DNA of 64,000 nt from Nitrospira sp. (lineage in GTDB: Bacteria; Nitrospirota; Nitrospiria; Nitrospirales; Nitrospiraceae): contig CP126122.1 of assembly GCA_030123565.1 (NCBI GenBank), positions 434,001 to 498,000 on the forward strand, written 5' to 3'. This document shows positions 52,853 through 62,813 of this stretch, one piece after another (the first letter of the stretch is position 1; each line of letters starts with the position of its first letter). The notes under the pieces were generated by a model, which did not search any database, was not told where the DNA came from, and saw only the letters and a list, made by a program, of their open reading frames with translations. The position numbers and the translations under genes are program-made.

Positions 52853-54349
52853 GTGACGACTGAACGAGTCATCACATCAAGAGGTGTGGCTGTGGATATA
52901 TCCAGCAGGGGGTGGATCATACCATGTGGTTTCGTCGCGGCCTGCGCGGCAGCTTCTTTGTTTGGAGAAGGGCAATCACTCGTACAGGCGGAGAAGCAAG
53001 GCAACGACCAGCGTCGATCCATCGATCCTGCGATTGAAAAGACAAAGGAAAAGGGGTTCGACGGCGTGGATTTTTCTTATGATGTATTCGGCGCTTCTCC
53101 CGGGCAATCGGCCAACAGGCTCGCGGAAGAAGTGATGGCCAAAGACGCCGCGGAGAAGCCCAAGGTCATGGCCAAGCACTCCAAACTGCTCAACGAGCGG
53201 TACAAATTGGATTGTCAAAGCCGCAGCGGGGTGACGATGACCAAGGGAAAGCCGCAGCCGAGCGGCCCCACAGTCAAGCTGAAAGACGGTATGACGTGGG
53301 AAAAATTGTCTCAGATGAATGCGGAGGAAATCAGAACCCGCAAAGCCTTCCCCTCCGGGTTCATGCGGCTCCCGCACGTCAAGCACGATGTGGGAGGTAT
53401 GGTGTTCCCGCAACAACAGATCGAGCAGTTTCCAAGGCTTGAACGGTTCGATGTTGAGTTCGATCTTCCCGATTGTTTCCTGCCGGAATTTCCTCCCCCG
53501 ATTTTTTTGACGACCCATCCTGAGTTGGGCGATGTCTCGCAAGGCGAAGTGCTGAGTGCGGATAATTTCGATCGTCTGTTTCGAGGACTGATCACACCCG
53601 TTCAGTTGGATGGGCTGCGGATGCTGGTCACTCAATTCCCGCAGGAAGAATTCAACCTGACGTCGGATCGCAAATCCCACAAACCGAGCCTGGGAGTCGC
53701 CTGTCTGGATTGCCACGTCAATTTCCATACGACCGGCCAATTCCACTTGAATCCCGATACTCGTCCTCAACGGGACCGGCTGCGGTTGGATACCGTCAGC
53801 CTGCGAGGCCTGTTCAACCAGCACATTCACGGCTCGAAACGCAGCCTGCGCTCCGTCGAGGATTTCACCGAGTTCGAACAGAGGACGGCCTATTTCAACG
53901 GCGACCAGATCCGGGCCATCAAGAAAGGCATGAACGTCGTCGATCGCTTGCAAGTGGCGCATATGGCCCAAATCCAGAGCATGATCGATTTCCCTCCCGC
54001 CTCGAAGCTGGATCCCATGACGGGACGATTGGATCGATCCCGAGCCAACCAACAGGAAATCGCCGGCGAGGACCTCTTCTTCGGCAAGGCGCGCTGCGCG
54101 GGCTGTCACCAACCTCCGGCCTACACGGATCATATGATGCACGACCTTTTTTTGGAGCGATTCGGGGCCGAAGCGGACGGGCCGATCAAAACCTTCGCGC
54201 TCCGCGGGATCAAGGATTCGCCACCCTATTTCCATGACGGACGGTTGCTGACCCTGGAGGACAGCGTGGAGTTTTTTAATATCGTCGGAGGGCTCCACCT
54301 CGATCGCGGGGAAAAGGCCGCCCTTGTGGAATTCATGCGGGCGCTCTAG
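52853..54349 (+). CDS. Di-heme cytochrome c peroxidase/MauG-like protein, 498 aa
   Basis: The start is a GTG (52853); later GTG codons at 52886 or 52892 would also fit before the signal-like stretch. Heme motifs C-L-D-C-H (near residue 283) and C-A-G-C-H (near 415) lie in the order seen in di-heme peroxidases and MauG relatives. The second is followed by H-Q-P-P, then D-x-F-L-E-R-F-G and G-I-K-D-S-P-P-Y-F-H-D-G-R. Family members reduce peroxide or oxidise partners in the periplasm. The N-terminal 200 residues are an extra lysine-rich domain with no match. Confidence 0.85.
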   Translation: MTTERVITSRGVAVDISSRGWIIPCGFVAACAAASLFGEGQSLVQAEKQGNDQRRSIDPAIEKTKEKGFDGVDFSYDVFGASPGQSANRLAEEVMAKDAAEKPKVMAKHSKLLNERYKLDCQSRSGVTMTKGKPQPSGPTVKLKDGMTWEKLSQMNAEEIRTRKAFPSGFMRLPHVKHDVGGMVFPQQQIEQFPRLERFDVEFDLPDCFLPEFPPPIFLTTHPELGDVSQGEVLSADNFDRLFRGLITPVQLDGLRMLVTQFPQEEFNLTSDRKSHKPSLGVACLDCHVNFHTTGQFHLNPDTRPQRDRLRLDTVSLRGLFNQHIHGSKRSLRSVEDFTEFEQRTAYFNGDQIRAIKKGMNVVDRLQVAHMAQIQSMIDFPPASKLDPMTGRLDRSRANQQEIAGEDLFFGKARCAGCHQPPAYTDHMMHDLFLERFGAEADGPIKTFALRGIKDSPPYFHDGRLLTLEDSVEFFNIVGGLHLDRGEKAALVEFMRAL

Positions 54350-54550
54350 TTGACGGTCTCCTTGAACAATCAAGCCGCTAGCCGTGCTGTCTGATTCGAG
54401 TCGTGCGGATACCTCTGTTCAATCAGGATGGAGAGGAATCCGGTGCCGGACGTTCGTCCAGCACTAAATGGATTCCGATTCATAAACCGCGTATAAACGG
54501 AGTCGGCGTCGGCGCCATGACTCTTGTGGAGCGTGGAACGGCGGCCGGTC

Positions 54551-56470
54551 ATGAAGGAGCGAAGACCACTCATGGAACGTTCGTGGGGCGATCTTCATAT
54601 CGGCGCGACCCTTGTGCATGAACAGACCGTACACTTCAAGGTATGGGCGCCCCACGCCAAGGAGGTCGCCGTCAAGATCACGGCGCCAGCGGAAAAGACA
54701 ATGCCGCTCCAATCGGACGGCGCGGGGTATTTTGAGGGACGTCTCGAAGGGGTGGGGGAGCACGCGCGCTATTTCTATGTCCTGGATGGCGCGAAGGCCA
54801 GGCCGGACCCTGCTTCCCGCTTCCAGCCAGACGGCGTCCATGGCCCGTCCTCCGTGGTGGATCCCGGCGCGTTTTCTTGGACCGACCAGGCCTGGAAGGG
54901 GCTGGCGCTTCGGGACTTTATCCTCTATGAACTCCATGTCGGAACATTTACCGAGGCCGGCACGTTCGACGCGATCATTCCGCTGCTTCCCTACTTGAAG
55001 CGGGAGGTCGGGGTGACCGCGATCGAGTTGATGCCGGTCGCGCAATTTCCCGGTACGCGCAACTGGGGGTACGATGGGGCCCATCCGTTCGCACCGCACA
55101 ACGAGTACGGCGGCCCGGCAGGCCTCAAACGATTGATCGACGCCTGTCATGGGCAGGGCCTGGCCGTGGTGCTCGATGTGGTCTACAACCATCTCGGGCC
55201 GGAGGGGAATTATCTCCAGGACTATGGCCCCTATTTTACCGATCGGTACCGGACGCCCTGGGGGCAGGCGATCAACTATGACGGCCCCGACAGCGATCCC
55301 GTGCGCCGATACTTCATCGGCAATGCGCTCTATTGGATCGGCGAATACCATGTCGATGCGCTCCGGCTGGATGCGATCCATGGAATCTTCGACTTCAGCG
55401 CCAGGCACATCCTGCAGGAGCTGGCGGAAGCCGTGCATCACGAGGCGGAGCGGCTGGATCGTCTCGTGCAGGTCATCGCCGAGAGCGATCTCAACGACAC
55501 CCGTGTGATCATGCCTGCGACATGCGGCGGACATGGGTGCGATGCCCAATGGAACGACGACTTTCACCATGCGCTCCGCGTGCTGCTCACGAGGGAGAAG
55601 GAAGGCTACTACCAGGATTTCACCGGCATGGCCGATCTCGTCCAAGCGGTCCAGGAGGGGTTCGTCTATGCGGGCCGCTACTCCGAGTTTCGCCGGCGCC
55701 GCCATGGCAATTCTTCGGAAAAGATTGCGCCGTCGCAGTTCGTCGTCTTTTCGCAGAACCACGACCAGGTAGGCAATCGCGCCGATGGAGGGCGGCTGAG
55801 CACGCAGCTTTCGCTTGGAGCCTTGAAGGCGGCCGCAGCCCTGGTCCTGCTGTCTCCCGGTATTCCGTTACTCTTCATGGGTGAGGAATACGGCGAGCGC
55901 GCTCCCTTCCAGTATTTTATCGACCATGGGGATCCGGCGCTTGTCGAAGCCGTGCGGAAGGGGCGGCGGGAAGAATTCGCGCCCTTCGGGTGGCGTGAGG
56001 AAGACATTCCCGATCCGCAATCCCCCTCCACCTTCGAGCGGAGCCGGGTCCGGCCGGGCGTTGCCACGGACAGGCGGTCACAGGGCCTGTTGCGCTGGTA
56101 CCATGATCTCATTGATATGCGGAAACGACTGCCGGTTCTCGGCGCGAGCATTCCCGGTCGACACCACCACGCCGTCTGGTCCGATGAAGGCCGTTCCGTG
56201 CTCCTGTTGCATCGCTGGATGGAGGATGGTCCATCGGCCTTGCTGTTGATCAACTTCACTCCTGCCCCACAGTCCATCGCTCTTCATCGACCGAGCGGGT
56301 CTTGGCGATTGGCGCTGAATGCAGCATCGATTGATTATGGAGAGGCAGGCGACGGACAGGCCCTCGTGCCTGGGACTTTTGATCTCCCCGGAACGGGACC
56401 ATCGATCGTCCTTCCTCCCTATGCTGTGGCCCTCTATCTCTCGCCGGACCATGGCCCCTTCCCGGCATAA
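54551..56470 (+). CDS. treZ: Malto-oligosyltrehalose trehalohydrolase, TreZ
   Basis: The start is uncertain among ATG 54551, ATG 54572 and a TTG at 54524. The N-terminal CBM48-like domain (V-H-F-K-V-W-A-P-H-A-K-E-V) is followed by the GH13 barrel: A-L-R-L-D-A-I-H with Asp near 271, I-A-E-S-D-L with Glu near 310 and N-H-D-Q-V-G-N-R with Asp near 404. Length is about 640. It releases trehalose from maltooligosyl-trehalose made by TreY. The gene opens the treZ-glgC-treY cluster. Confidence 0.93.
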   Translation: MKERRPLMERSWGDLHIGATLVHEQTVHFKVWAPHAKEVAVKITAPAEKTMPLQSDGAGYFEGRLEGVGEHARYFYVLDGAKARPDPASRFQPDGVHGPSSVVDPGAFSWTDQAWKGLALRDFILYELHVGTFTEAGTFDAIIPLLPYLKREVGVTAIELMPVAQFPGTRNWGYDGAHPFAPHNEYGGPAGLKRLIDACHGQGLAVVLDVVYNHLGPEGNYLQDYGPYFTDRYRTPWGQAINYDGPDSDPVRRYFIGNALYWIGEYHVDALRLDAIHGIFDFSARHILQELAEAVHHEAERLDRLVQVIAESDLNDTRVIMPATCGGHGCDAQWNDDFHHALRVLLTREKEGYYQDFTGMADLVQAVQEGFVYAGRYSEFRRRRHGNSSEKIAPSQFVVFSQNHDQVGNRADGGRLSTQLSLGALKAAAALVLLSPGIPLLFMGEEYGERAPFQYFIDHGDPALVEAVRKGRREEFAPFGWREEDIPDPQSPSTFERSRVRPGVATDRRSQGLLRWYHDLIDMRKRLPVLGASIPGRHHHAVWSDEGRSVLLLHRWMEDGPSALLLINFTPAPQSIALHRPSGSWRLALNAASIDYGEAGDGQALVPGTFDLPGTGPSIVLPPYAVALYLSPDHGPFPA

Positions 56471-56622
56471 CCTTCCTGATTTTTGGTTTGCCTTCTGCCG
56501 CCGCTAGGGATATTGCCAGTATGACCAGAACGTCTACTTCTGTAAGGTGTGGGGGTGCCGGAGCATGGTGCTTCAGTGAGCCCCCTACAGTTGCAAAGAT
56601 CGCTACAAGCATCGATGTGACC

Positions 56623-57885
56623 ATGGCGCCGGCTGGTGTACCTGTGAATCGATCCAAGATTCTCGCCTTGATACTGGCCGGAGGGAAAGGTGAACGGCTG
56701 ATGCCGCTGACGGAGGTCCGCAGCAAACCGGCGGTTCCCTTCGGCGGGACCTACCGCATCATCGATTTCGTGCTGAGCAATTTTTATAACTCCGGCATCA
56801 TGGGCATGCATGTGATGGTGCAATATCGATCGCAGTCGTTGATCGAGCATCTCCGGAGGGCTTGGCGGATCGGCGATGGGGAACGGCAGTTCGTGACCGT
56901 GGTGCCCCCGCAAATGAACGGGGGCGGCGGCTGGTACGAAGGGACGGCGGACGCGGTCTTTCAGAACCTGAATCTCATCCACGATTTCGCCCCCGATATC
57001 GTGGCGGTGTTCGGCGCGGACCATATCTATCGCATGGACATTCGCCAGATGGTGCGGTTTCACGTGGAACGGGAGGCGGATGTGTCGGTGGCGACACTGC
57101 CGGTGTCCCTTTCTTCCGCCCAGGGGTTTGGGATCGTCGAAGTCGACAGGAACAATCGAATCATCGGATTCGAAGAGAAGCCGCCTATGCCGAAAGCCAT
57201 GCCGGGCCATCCCGATCTGGCGTTCTCCTCCATGGGGAATTACCTGTTCAGCACCGATGTCTTGCTCAGAGCGCTGGAGGAAGATGCGCGGAGCGAGGGG
57301 TCGCATGATTTCGGCCACGATATTCTGCCGCGCCTTCTGCAGACCGACCGCGTCATGGCGTATAATTTCCGGGACAACGAGGTACCCGGCATCGCCTACT
57401 ACGAAGAACCGGGCTATTGGCGTGATGTGGGTACCATCAAGGCCTATTGGCAGGCCAATATGGACTTGCTCGGCGAAACACCGGCCTGTGACCTGCGCAA
57501 TCGGGAATGGCCGATCAGGAGCGAACCCTCCAGTGGTCCTCCCGCGAGCCTTGTGAATTGTTATGTCGATCATGCCGTGATCGGCGAAGGCAGCCAGATC
57601 ATCGAGGCGGATATCCGACGTTGCATCATCGGGCGCCATGTGCGGATCGAGGCCGACGCCCAAATCGAGGATGCGGTGATATTCGACCATGCCCGTATCG
57701 GATCGAAGGCGCGCCTGCATCGGGTGATCATCGATCGCCAGAATGAGATTTCGTCCGGAGCGGAGCTGGGGCACATGGACGGGTCGGGAAACCCTGCGGT
57801 TCAATGGACGGCGTCGGGCCTTGTGGTCCTCCCCAAGCCGACGGTGCAGGAGGATCTCGCCAAACGCCGATTGTCCTCTTACTGA
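56623..57885 (+). CDS. glgC: Glucose-1-phosphate adenylyltransferase, GlgC
   Basis: ATG 56623 gives 420 residues, the usual size; no ribosome binding site is convincing. L-I-L-A-G-G-K-G-E-R-L-M-P-L-T begins the nucleotidyltransferase fold; K-P-A-V-P-F-G-G-T-Y-R-I-I-D-F and Y-E-G-T-A-D-A-V and F-G-A-D-H-I-Y are the family signatures. The C-terminal left-handed beta-helix is present. The enzyme makes ADP-glucose for glycogen or trehalose synthesis. It overlaps none of its neighbours; treY starts 27 bases after its stop. Confidence 0.92.
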   Translation: MAPAGVPVNRSKILALILAGGKGERLMPLTEVRSKPAVPFGGTYRIIDFVLSNFYNSGIMGMHVMVQYRSQSLIEHLRRAWRIGDGERQFVTVVPPQMNGGGGWYEGTADAVFQNLNLIHDFAPDIVAVFGADHIYRMDIRQMVRFHVEREADVSVATLPVSLSSAQGFGIVEVDRNNRIIGFEEKPPMPKAMPGHPDLAFSSMGNYLFSTDVLLRALEEDARSEGSHDFGHDILPRLLQTDRVMAYNFRDNEVPGIAYYEEPGYWRDVGTIKAYWQANMDLLGETPACDLRNREWPIRSEPSSGPPASLVNCYVDHAVIGEGSQIIEADIRRCIIGRHVRIEADAQIEDAVIFDHARIGSKARLHRVIIDRQNEISSGAELGHMDGSGNPAVQWTASGLVVLPKPTVQEDLAKRRLSSY

Positions 57886-57911
57886 AATGTCCCGTCGTGA
57901 TTGTGAGGTCC

Positions 57912-60809
57912 ATGCCGCGTATCCCCGTCGCCACCTATCGTCTCCAGTTACACCATTCCTTCACGTTTCGTGATGCCGCGCGCATCGTCCCCTATCTACA
58001 TGCGCTGGGGATCACCGATTGCTACACCTCCTCCCTGCTGAAGGCAGTGCCGGGCAGCCTGCATGGGTATGACCTGGTCGATCCCGGTGCTTTGAATCCG
58101 GAGCTGGGAACGGAGCAGGAATTCGACGATTTCGTCGCCGCCCTCAAGCAACAGGACATGGGGCTTCTGTTGGACGTGGTCCCCAACCACATGGGCATCC
58201 GGACCACGCAGAACCGCTGGTGGTGGGATGTGCTGGAGAACGGACCCAGCTCTCGTTATGCCACGGCCTTCGACATCGATTGGGCTCCGCTGAAGCGTGA
58301 ACTCGAGGACAAGGTGCTGCTCCCCATCCTCGGCGAACAGTACGGCACGGTCCTGGAGAATCAGGAGATCCGCCTCGCGTATGAAGAGGGTGGGTTCGTG
58401 GTGACCTATTTCGACCACACATTCCCCATTGCCCCGAAGTCCTGGGCCGGGATTCTGTCGTTTCGGCTGTCCGAACTGGTCGAGACGCTGGGCGAGGAGG
58501 ACGAACACATACTGGAACTGCATAGTATCCTGACGGCCCTGCGCAATCTGCCGTCGCGCCATGAACGTGGGCCGGAGCGGGTCGCCGAACGGTATCGCGA
58601 GAAGGACATCGTCCGGCGACGGTTGTCGGCGTTGGTCGAACAGTGCCGGGAGGTGCGGGAACATGTGCTGGCGAATGTGGCGGCGTATAACGGAACCGCA
58701 GGGGATTCTGCGAGCTTCGATCGGCTGGATGCCCTGTTGAACGAACAATATTACCGGCTGGCTTCCTGGCGTGTGGCGTCGGAGGAAATCAATTATCGAC
58801 GATTCTTCGACATCAATGAACTGGCTGCCATACGGACGGAAGAATCCCGTGTGTTCGAGGAATCGCACCGGCTCATTTTCCGCCTGCTCAAGGACGGTCG
58901 AGCGACCGGCCTGCGCATCGACCATGTCGATGGGTTGTACGACCCGGAGCAATATCTGGTTCAGCTGCAGGACTGGGCGGCCCGCGAACTCCCGCAGGAC
59001 GCACCGGGGGAGCAGCCGTCGCTCTTCGTCGTCGTGGAAAAGATTCTCGGCAAGGGAGAGCAACTCCCGAGGACATGGCCGGTGTCCGGCACGACCGGAT
59101 ACGACTTCCTGAATCTGGTCAACGGACTGTTCGTGCAGACCGATCAGGAGCGGGCCATGGACACGCTCTATGCGCGTTTCATCGGGCAGCGTCTGCCCTA
59201 CGAGGAGTTGGTCTATCAGAGCAAGAGACTGATCATGCGGGCTTCCATGTCCAGCGAGATCAACGTGCTCGGCCATCAGTTGAATCTGCTGTCCGAACGT
59301 GACCGGCGCTATCGCGACTTCACCCTGAACAGTCTCACCCATGCGATCAGGGAAATCATCGCCTGTTTTCCCGTGTACCGGTCCTACGTGACGGCCGCTC
59401 AAAAGGAACTGTTGGAGCGCGATCAAGCCTACATCGGCATGGCGGTGGCCCGCGCCAAGCGGCGTAACCCGGCGCTGAGCCGTCATGTCTTCGATTTTGT
59501 CCGTGACCTCCTGTTACGGAGGCTGGAGGACCGCGCGAATTTGACGAAAGAGGAGCAGATGAGGTTCGTGGCGAAATTCCAACAGGCTACCAGCCCCGTC
59601 ACGGCGAAGGGGATCGAAGACACGGCCTTCTATATTTACAACCGGCTGACCTCCCTGAATGAAGTGGGAGGAGAACCGGCTCAGTTCGGCCTGTCGGTCG
59701 AGGCGTTCCACAAGCGGATACGCGAGCGGCGCGCAGGCTGGCCCCACTCCCTTCTCGCGACCTCCACCCATGACACCAAGCGCGGCGAAGATGTGCGCGC
59801 CAGGATCAATGTGCTGTCGGAAATCCCCGAACGTTGGAAGCGTGCGATCACGCGGTGGGCCAAATTCAACAAACGTTTTCGAACGGACATCGACGAGGCT
59901 CCCGCGCCGGATCGCAATGAAGAGTATCTGCTCTATCAAACCCTCGTGGGAGTCTGGCCCGTCGCGGCGATGGACGATGTCCAATACGAAGCCTTTCGTG
60001 AACGGATCCAGGGCTACATGCTGAAGGCGATCCGTGAAGCCAAGGTGCACACCAGTTGGGTCAATCCGCATGAGGCCTATGAGGAGGCGGTGCGCCGGTT
60101 CGTGCATTCGATATTGGAGCGCAGTGCTCCGAACCCCTTCCTGGAGGACTTTCTACCGTTTCAGGAACTGGTGGCTTGCCACGGCATGCGCAATGCTCTC
60201 TCTCAAGTTCTGCTGAAGCTGGCTTCTCCGGGTGTACCGGATTGTTATCAGGGAGCGGAGCTGTGGGAGTTCAGCCTGGTCGATCCGGACAATCGCCGGC
60301 CGGTGGACTTTGAGTTACGCGCAAGGATGTCGGCGGAGCTTCGACGTGCCTGCGATGAGGAGGGCGTCGATCGGATCGACCTCCTGCGTCGGCTCATGGA
60401 ATCGTGGAAGGATGGGCGCATCAAACTGTACCTCATCCAGGAGGGACTTCGGCATCGGCGCGCGCACGCGGCGGTCTATCTGGAAGGGGATTATGTGCCG
60501 CTCGACTGCGGCGGCAGCAACAGGTCGCATCTCTGCGCGTTCGCCAGGTTGCATCAGGACCAGGCGGTGGTGGCAGTCGCTCCGCGTCTCACCGTCGGCT
60601 TGAGCGGGATGTCCGCCGCCGGTGCGCGGGGAGAAGAGGTTTGGCAGGATACGTGGGTGACGGTTCCATCGTGGAAGAGCGGGTCGGTCTATCGCAATGT
60701 CTTTACCGGAGAGCACCTGGAGACCGTCACCCAGGGAGAACGGCAGGTGTTGCCGCTTGGACTGGTCCTGAACCATTGTCCGGTCGGGCTGCTCGAACGC
60801 TGCACCTGA
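57912..60809 (+). CDS. treY: Malto-oligosyltrehalose synthase, TreY
   Basis: ATG 57912 gives 965 residues and follows GAGG. P-V-A-T-Y-R-L-Q-L is the usual TreY N-terminus; D-V-V-P-N-H-M-G-I, L-R-I-D-H-V-D-G-L-Y-D-P and S-T-H-D-T-K-R-G-E-D mark the GH13 active site regions. It turns the reducing end of maltodextrins into trehalose units, which TreZ then releases. It is the third gene of the cluster and is encoded on the same strand as treZ and glgC. Confidence 0.93.
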   Translation: MPRIPVATYRLQLHHSFTFRDAARIVPYLHALGITDCYTSSLLKAVPGSLHGYDLVDPGALNPELGTEQEFDDFVAALKQQDMGLLLDVVPNHMGIRTTQNRWWWDVLENGPSSRYATAFDIDWAPLKRELEDKVLLPILGEQYGTVLENQEIRLAYEEGGFVVTYFDHTFPIAPKSWAGILSFRLSELVETLGEEDEHILELHSILTALRNLPSRHERGPERVAERYREKDIVRRRLSALVEQCREVREHVLANVAAYNGTAGDSASFDRLDALLNEQYYRLASWRVASEEINYRRFFDINELAAIRTEESRVFEESHRLIFRLLKDGRATGLRIDHVDGLYDPEQYLVQLQDWAARELPQDAPGEQPSLFVVVEKILGKGEQLPRTWPVSGTTGYDFLNLVNGLFVQTDQERAMDTLYARFIGQRLPYEELVYQSKRLIMRASMSSEINVLGHQLNLLSERDRRYRDFTLNSLTHAIREIIACFPVYRSYVTAAQKELLERDQAYIGMAVARAKRRNPALSRHVFDFVRDLLLRRLEDRANLTKEEQMRFVAKFQQATSPVTAKGIEDTAFYIYNRLTSLNEVGGEPAQFGLSVEAFHKRIRERRAGWPHSLLATSTHDTKRGEDVRARINVLSEIPERWKRAITRWAKFNKRFRTDIDEAPAPDRNEEYLLYQTLVGVWPVAAMDDVQYEAFRERIQGYMLKAIREAKVHTSWVNPHEAYEEAVRRFVHSILERSAPNPFLEDFLPFQELVACHGMRNALSQVLLKLASPGVPDCYQGAELWEFSLVDPDNRRPVDFELRARMSAELRRACDEEGVDRIDLLRRLMESWKDGRIKLYLIQEGLRHRRAHAAVYLEGDYVPLDCGGSNRSHLCAFARLHQDQAVVAVAPRLTVGLSGMSAAGARGEEVWQDTWVTVPSWKSGSVYRNVFTGEHLETVTQGERQVLPLGLVLNHCPVGLLERCT

Positions 60810-61038
60810 TGACAGGGGGCCTGTTCCACACACCCTCATGAGTTGATTGTTGAAGCCATAGCCTACGCGGTTTCTTCTTCTCATCGTCCTTCCTCATCGT
60901 TTCATTTCCATCCATGCGAAGAGACGGCTGAATTCTAGGGTGCTTCCTAGCTGTCCGCTTCCTGAACGGGCGTTAATACTGAACAGAGAAGCGATGTGCA
61001 CTGAGAGGGTCATTTCAGGAATCGACCAAGGAGGAACT
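60810..61038. other. Intergenic region before the hemerythrin gene
   Basis: About 230 bases, with no gene seen. It should contain the promoter of the hemerythrin gene. The sequence ends in GACCAAGGAGG. Confidence 0.5.
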
Positions 61039-61542
61039 ATGAAGGAAGATGCAACCGGAACGATAGAGAAAGGGGCGGCGACGGTTCTGGATCGGCTGCG
61101 CGAAGACCATCGGAAGGTCACGCAGCTGTTCGAGGAATTTGAGGCGGCCACGGAGAGCGACGACAAGCAACGCATCGTCGATACCGCGCTGCAGGCGCTG
61201 CAGGAACATTCCTATGTGGAGGAAACGATCCTCTACCCCGCCTTCGAAGCGGCTCTGGACGAGGCAGTACTCTTGTGTGAAGCGTTTGAGGAACATCATG
61301 TGGTGCATCTGCTGATCGCCGAACTCAAAAAGATGACGGCGGGCGACGAGCGGTTCGATGCCAAATTCTCCGTGCTCGCCGAAAATGTGCGGCACCACAT
61401 TAAAGAGGAAGAAGGCGAAATGTTTCCGCAGGTCGAGGAATCGGATTTCGACTGGGCGGATCTGGCGGAGAAAGCCGCTCAGGCCAGAGAGCACTTTTCC
61501 ACCAAGTCGGCCCGATCCGGAAAACAGAAAAGCAAAAACTAA
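61039..61542 (+). CDS. Hemerythrin HHE-domain protein, 167 aa
   Basis: ATG 61039 follows AAGGAGG. A four-helix bundle with D-H-R-K-V-T-Q-L-F-E-E-F, H-S-Y-V-E-E-T-I-L-Y, H-H-V-V-H-L-L and H-H-I-K-E-E-E-G-E-M provides the His/Glu set of an HHE di-iron site. The basic C-terminal tail may bind DNA or membrane. Likely roles are iron or oxygen/NO handling or stress protection. Confidence 0.88.
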   Translation: MKEDATGTIEKGAATVLDRLREDHRKVTQLFEEFEAATESDDKQRIVDTALQALQEHSYVEETILYPAFEAALDEAVLLCEAFEEHHVVHLLIAELKKMTAGDERFDAKFSVLAENVRHHIKEEEGEMFPQVEESDFDWADLAEKAAQAREHFSTKSARSGKQKSKN

Positions 61543-61586
61543 AGTGGCCCTGGCGCAACCGCGTTTGCAAGAAGGAGGTCATGGAA

Positions 61587-61946
61587 ATGGCACTGAAGAC
61601 AGGTCGGCGGCTGTTATCGGCTTCTACGATTGAGGGCACGCCGGTTCAAAACCAAGCCGGGGAGGATCTGGGAGAGATCAATGAGCTCATGATCGATCTT
61701 GAAAAGGGAAGGATCGCCTATGCCGTGTTGTCGTTCGGGGGGTTCTTCGGGTTGGGCGACAAACTGTTCGCCCTTCCCTGGGAGGCGCTGGCGATATCGG
61801 CGGGCGGAGATTTCTTCATTCTGAATGTGCCAAGGGAAAGGTTGGAGCAGGCCGAAGGTTTCGATAAGGACCATTGGCCGGACATGGCGGATACTTCATG
61901 GGGTGAGCGGCTCCACACCTATTATGGATACAAGCCCTATTGGTGA
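61587..61946 (+). CDS. PRC-barrel domain protein, cytoplasmic, 119 aa
   Basis: ATG 61587 lies eight bases after GGAGG; an ATG at 61581 would put the site too close. R-R-L-L-S-A-S-T-I-E-G-T-P-V followed by D-L-G-E-I-N-E-L-M-I-D-L-E-K-G-R-I is the PRC-barrel (photosynthetic reaction-centre H-subunit fold). L-F-A-L-P-W-E-A-L is another family mark. It is probably a stress-related scaffold protein. Confidence 0.85.
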   Translation: MALKTGRRLLSASTIEGTPVQNQAGEDLGEINELMIDLEKGRIAYAVLSFGGFFGLGDKLFALPWEALAISAGGDFFILNVPRERLEQAEGFDKDHWPDMADTSWGERLHTYYGYKPYW

Positions 61947-62020
61947 TGAAATGTGAATCGGAAAGCAGGCTGAAGTAATCAGAGATCGCACTCACGACCC
62001 CTCACAAAGGAGAACAGCAT

Positions 62021-62734
62021 ATGAAACGTCATCTTGTCATCTATACGGGTACGCTCGCATTCGTCCTGACCATGGGACCCACGGCCTTCAGCCAGGTTTC
62101 GACCGGTGCTGGCGGAGGGGCGCCGGATTCGACCATGGGGAAAGGAGCAGGAAGCGGTGCTCCGACGGAGAGTACCAAACCTGATAAACGCACCGATCTG
62201 ACCGGCGGGCAGCAAGGTGTCCCCGAGGGGTATGCGGACACGCCGGTTCGCCAGGGCAAATTAATTGAAATGAAAGACAGCAAATATATCAATGCCCCCG
62301 TGTACGGCTCACAAGGGGAAGAGCTTGGAAAAATCCATCAGGTCCTCAAAGATAAAAAAACAGGGGACATTGAATATGTGGTTTTTATCACCAGTTGGTC
62401 TCAGCGAGCCATGCCGATCAGATGGAGCCAATTTCAAACGAAAAACGACAAGCTTCAATTGAAACTGAAGAAGGAAGATTTGCAAAATGATGTGAGCATG
62501 AACAGCGACAAGGATATGTCTCCGGACGTGAAGGAGTATATGGACCGTATCAACCAGGTGCGGTCTGCACCAACCACCTCAGGCAATCCTGGTGTCCCAG
62601 GTCAAAAGGGCGCCGGTGCCACCGGGTCGATGGGAGAGGATAGCGTCGGTGGAGGCGGCCCGAGCGGAACGAGCGGTTTGCCTCCTGGACAGGCGCCGGG
62701 ATTCGAGGGGGGCAACCCGAGCAGCAAACGGTAG
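62021..62734 (+). CDS. Secreted PRC-barrel-like protein, 237 aa
   Basis: ATG 62021 follows AAAGGAG. A signal peptide of 25 residues is followed by a glycine/threonine-rich linker. A PRC-barrel-like core (N-A-P-V-Y-G-S-Q-G-E-E-L-G-K-I-H-Q-V-L-K-D and I-E-Y-V-V-F) spans residues 85-145. The glycine/serine-rich tail (residues 185-237) is likely disordered. It sits next to the cytoplasmic PRC-barrel gene and ends before a strong terminator. Confidence 0.78.
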   Translation: MKRHLVIYTGTLAFVLTMGPTAFSQVSTGAGGGAPDSTMGKGAGSGAPTESTKPDKRTDLTGGQQGVPEGYADTPVRQGKLIEMKDSKYINAPVYGSQGEELGKIHQVLKDKKTGDIEYVVFITSWSQRAMPIRWSQFQTKNDKLQLKLKKEDLQNDVSMNSDKDMSPDVKEYMDRINQVRSAPTTSGNPGVPGQKGAGATGSMGEDSVGGGGPSGTSGLPPGQAPGFEGGNPSSKR

Positions 62735-62753
62735 GATGCGGTTCGGCGGAGAC

Positions 62754-62789
62754 ACAAGGGCAGGCGCTCGGAAGAGCGCCTGCCCTTGT
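62754..62789. terminator. Bidirectional-type stem-loop terminator
   Basis: ACAAGGGCAGGCGCTC and its perfect complement GAGCGCCTGCCCTTGT flank a GGAA loop. It lies between the stops of two convergent genes (62734 and 62814) and can serve both strands. Confidence 0.85.
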
Positions 62790-62813
62790 GTATGGTCGGA
62801 GGAGAGACCGATG

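Noticed and set aside
62754-62789. Part of a regulatory riboswitch
   Set aside because: The perfect stem with a four-base loop between convergent stops is best explained as a terminator.
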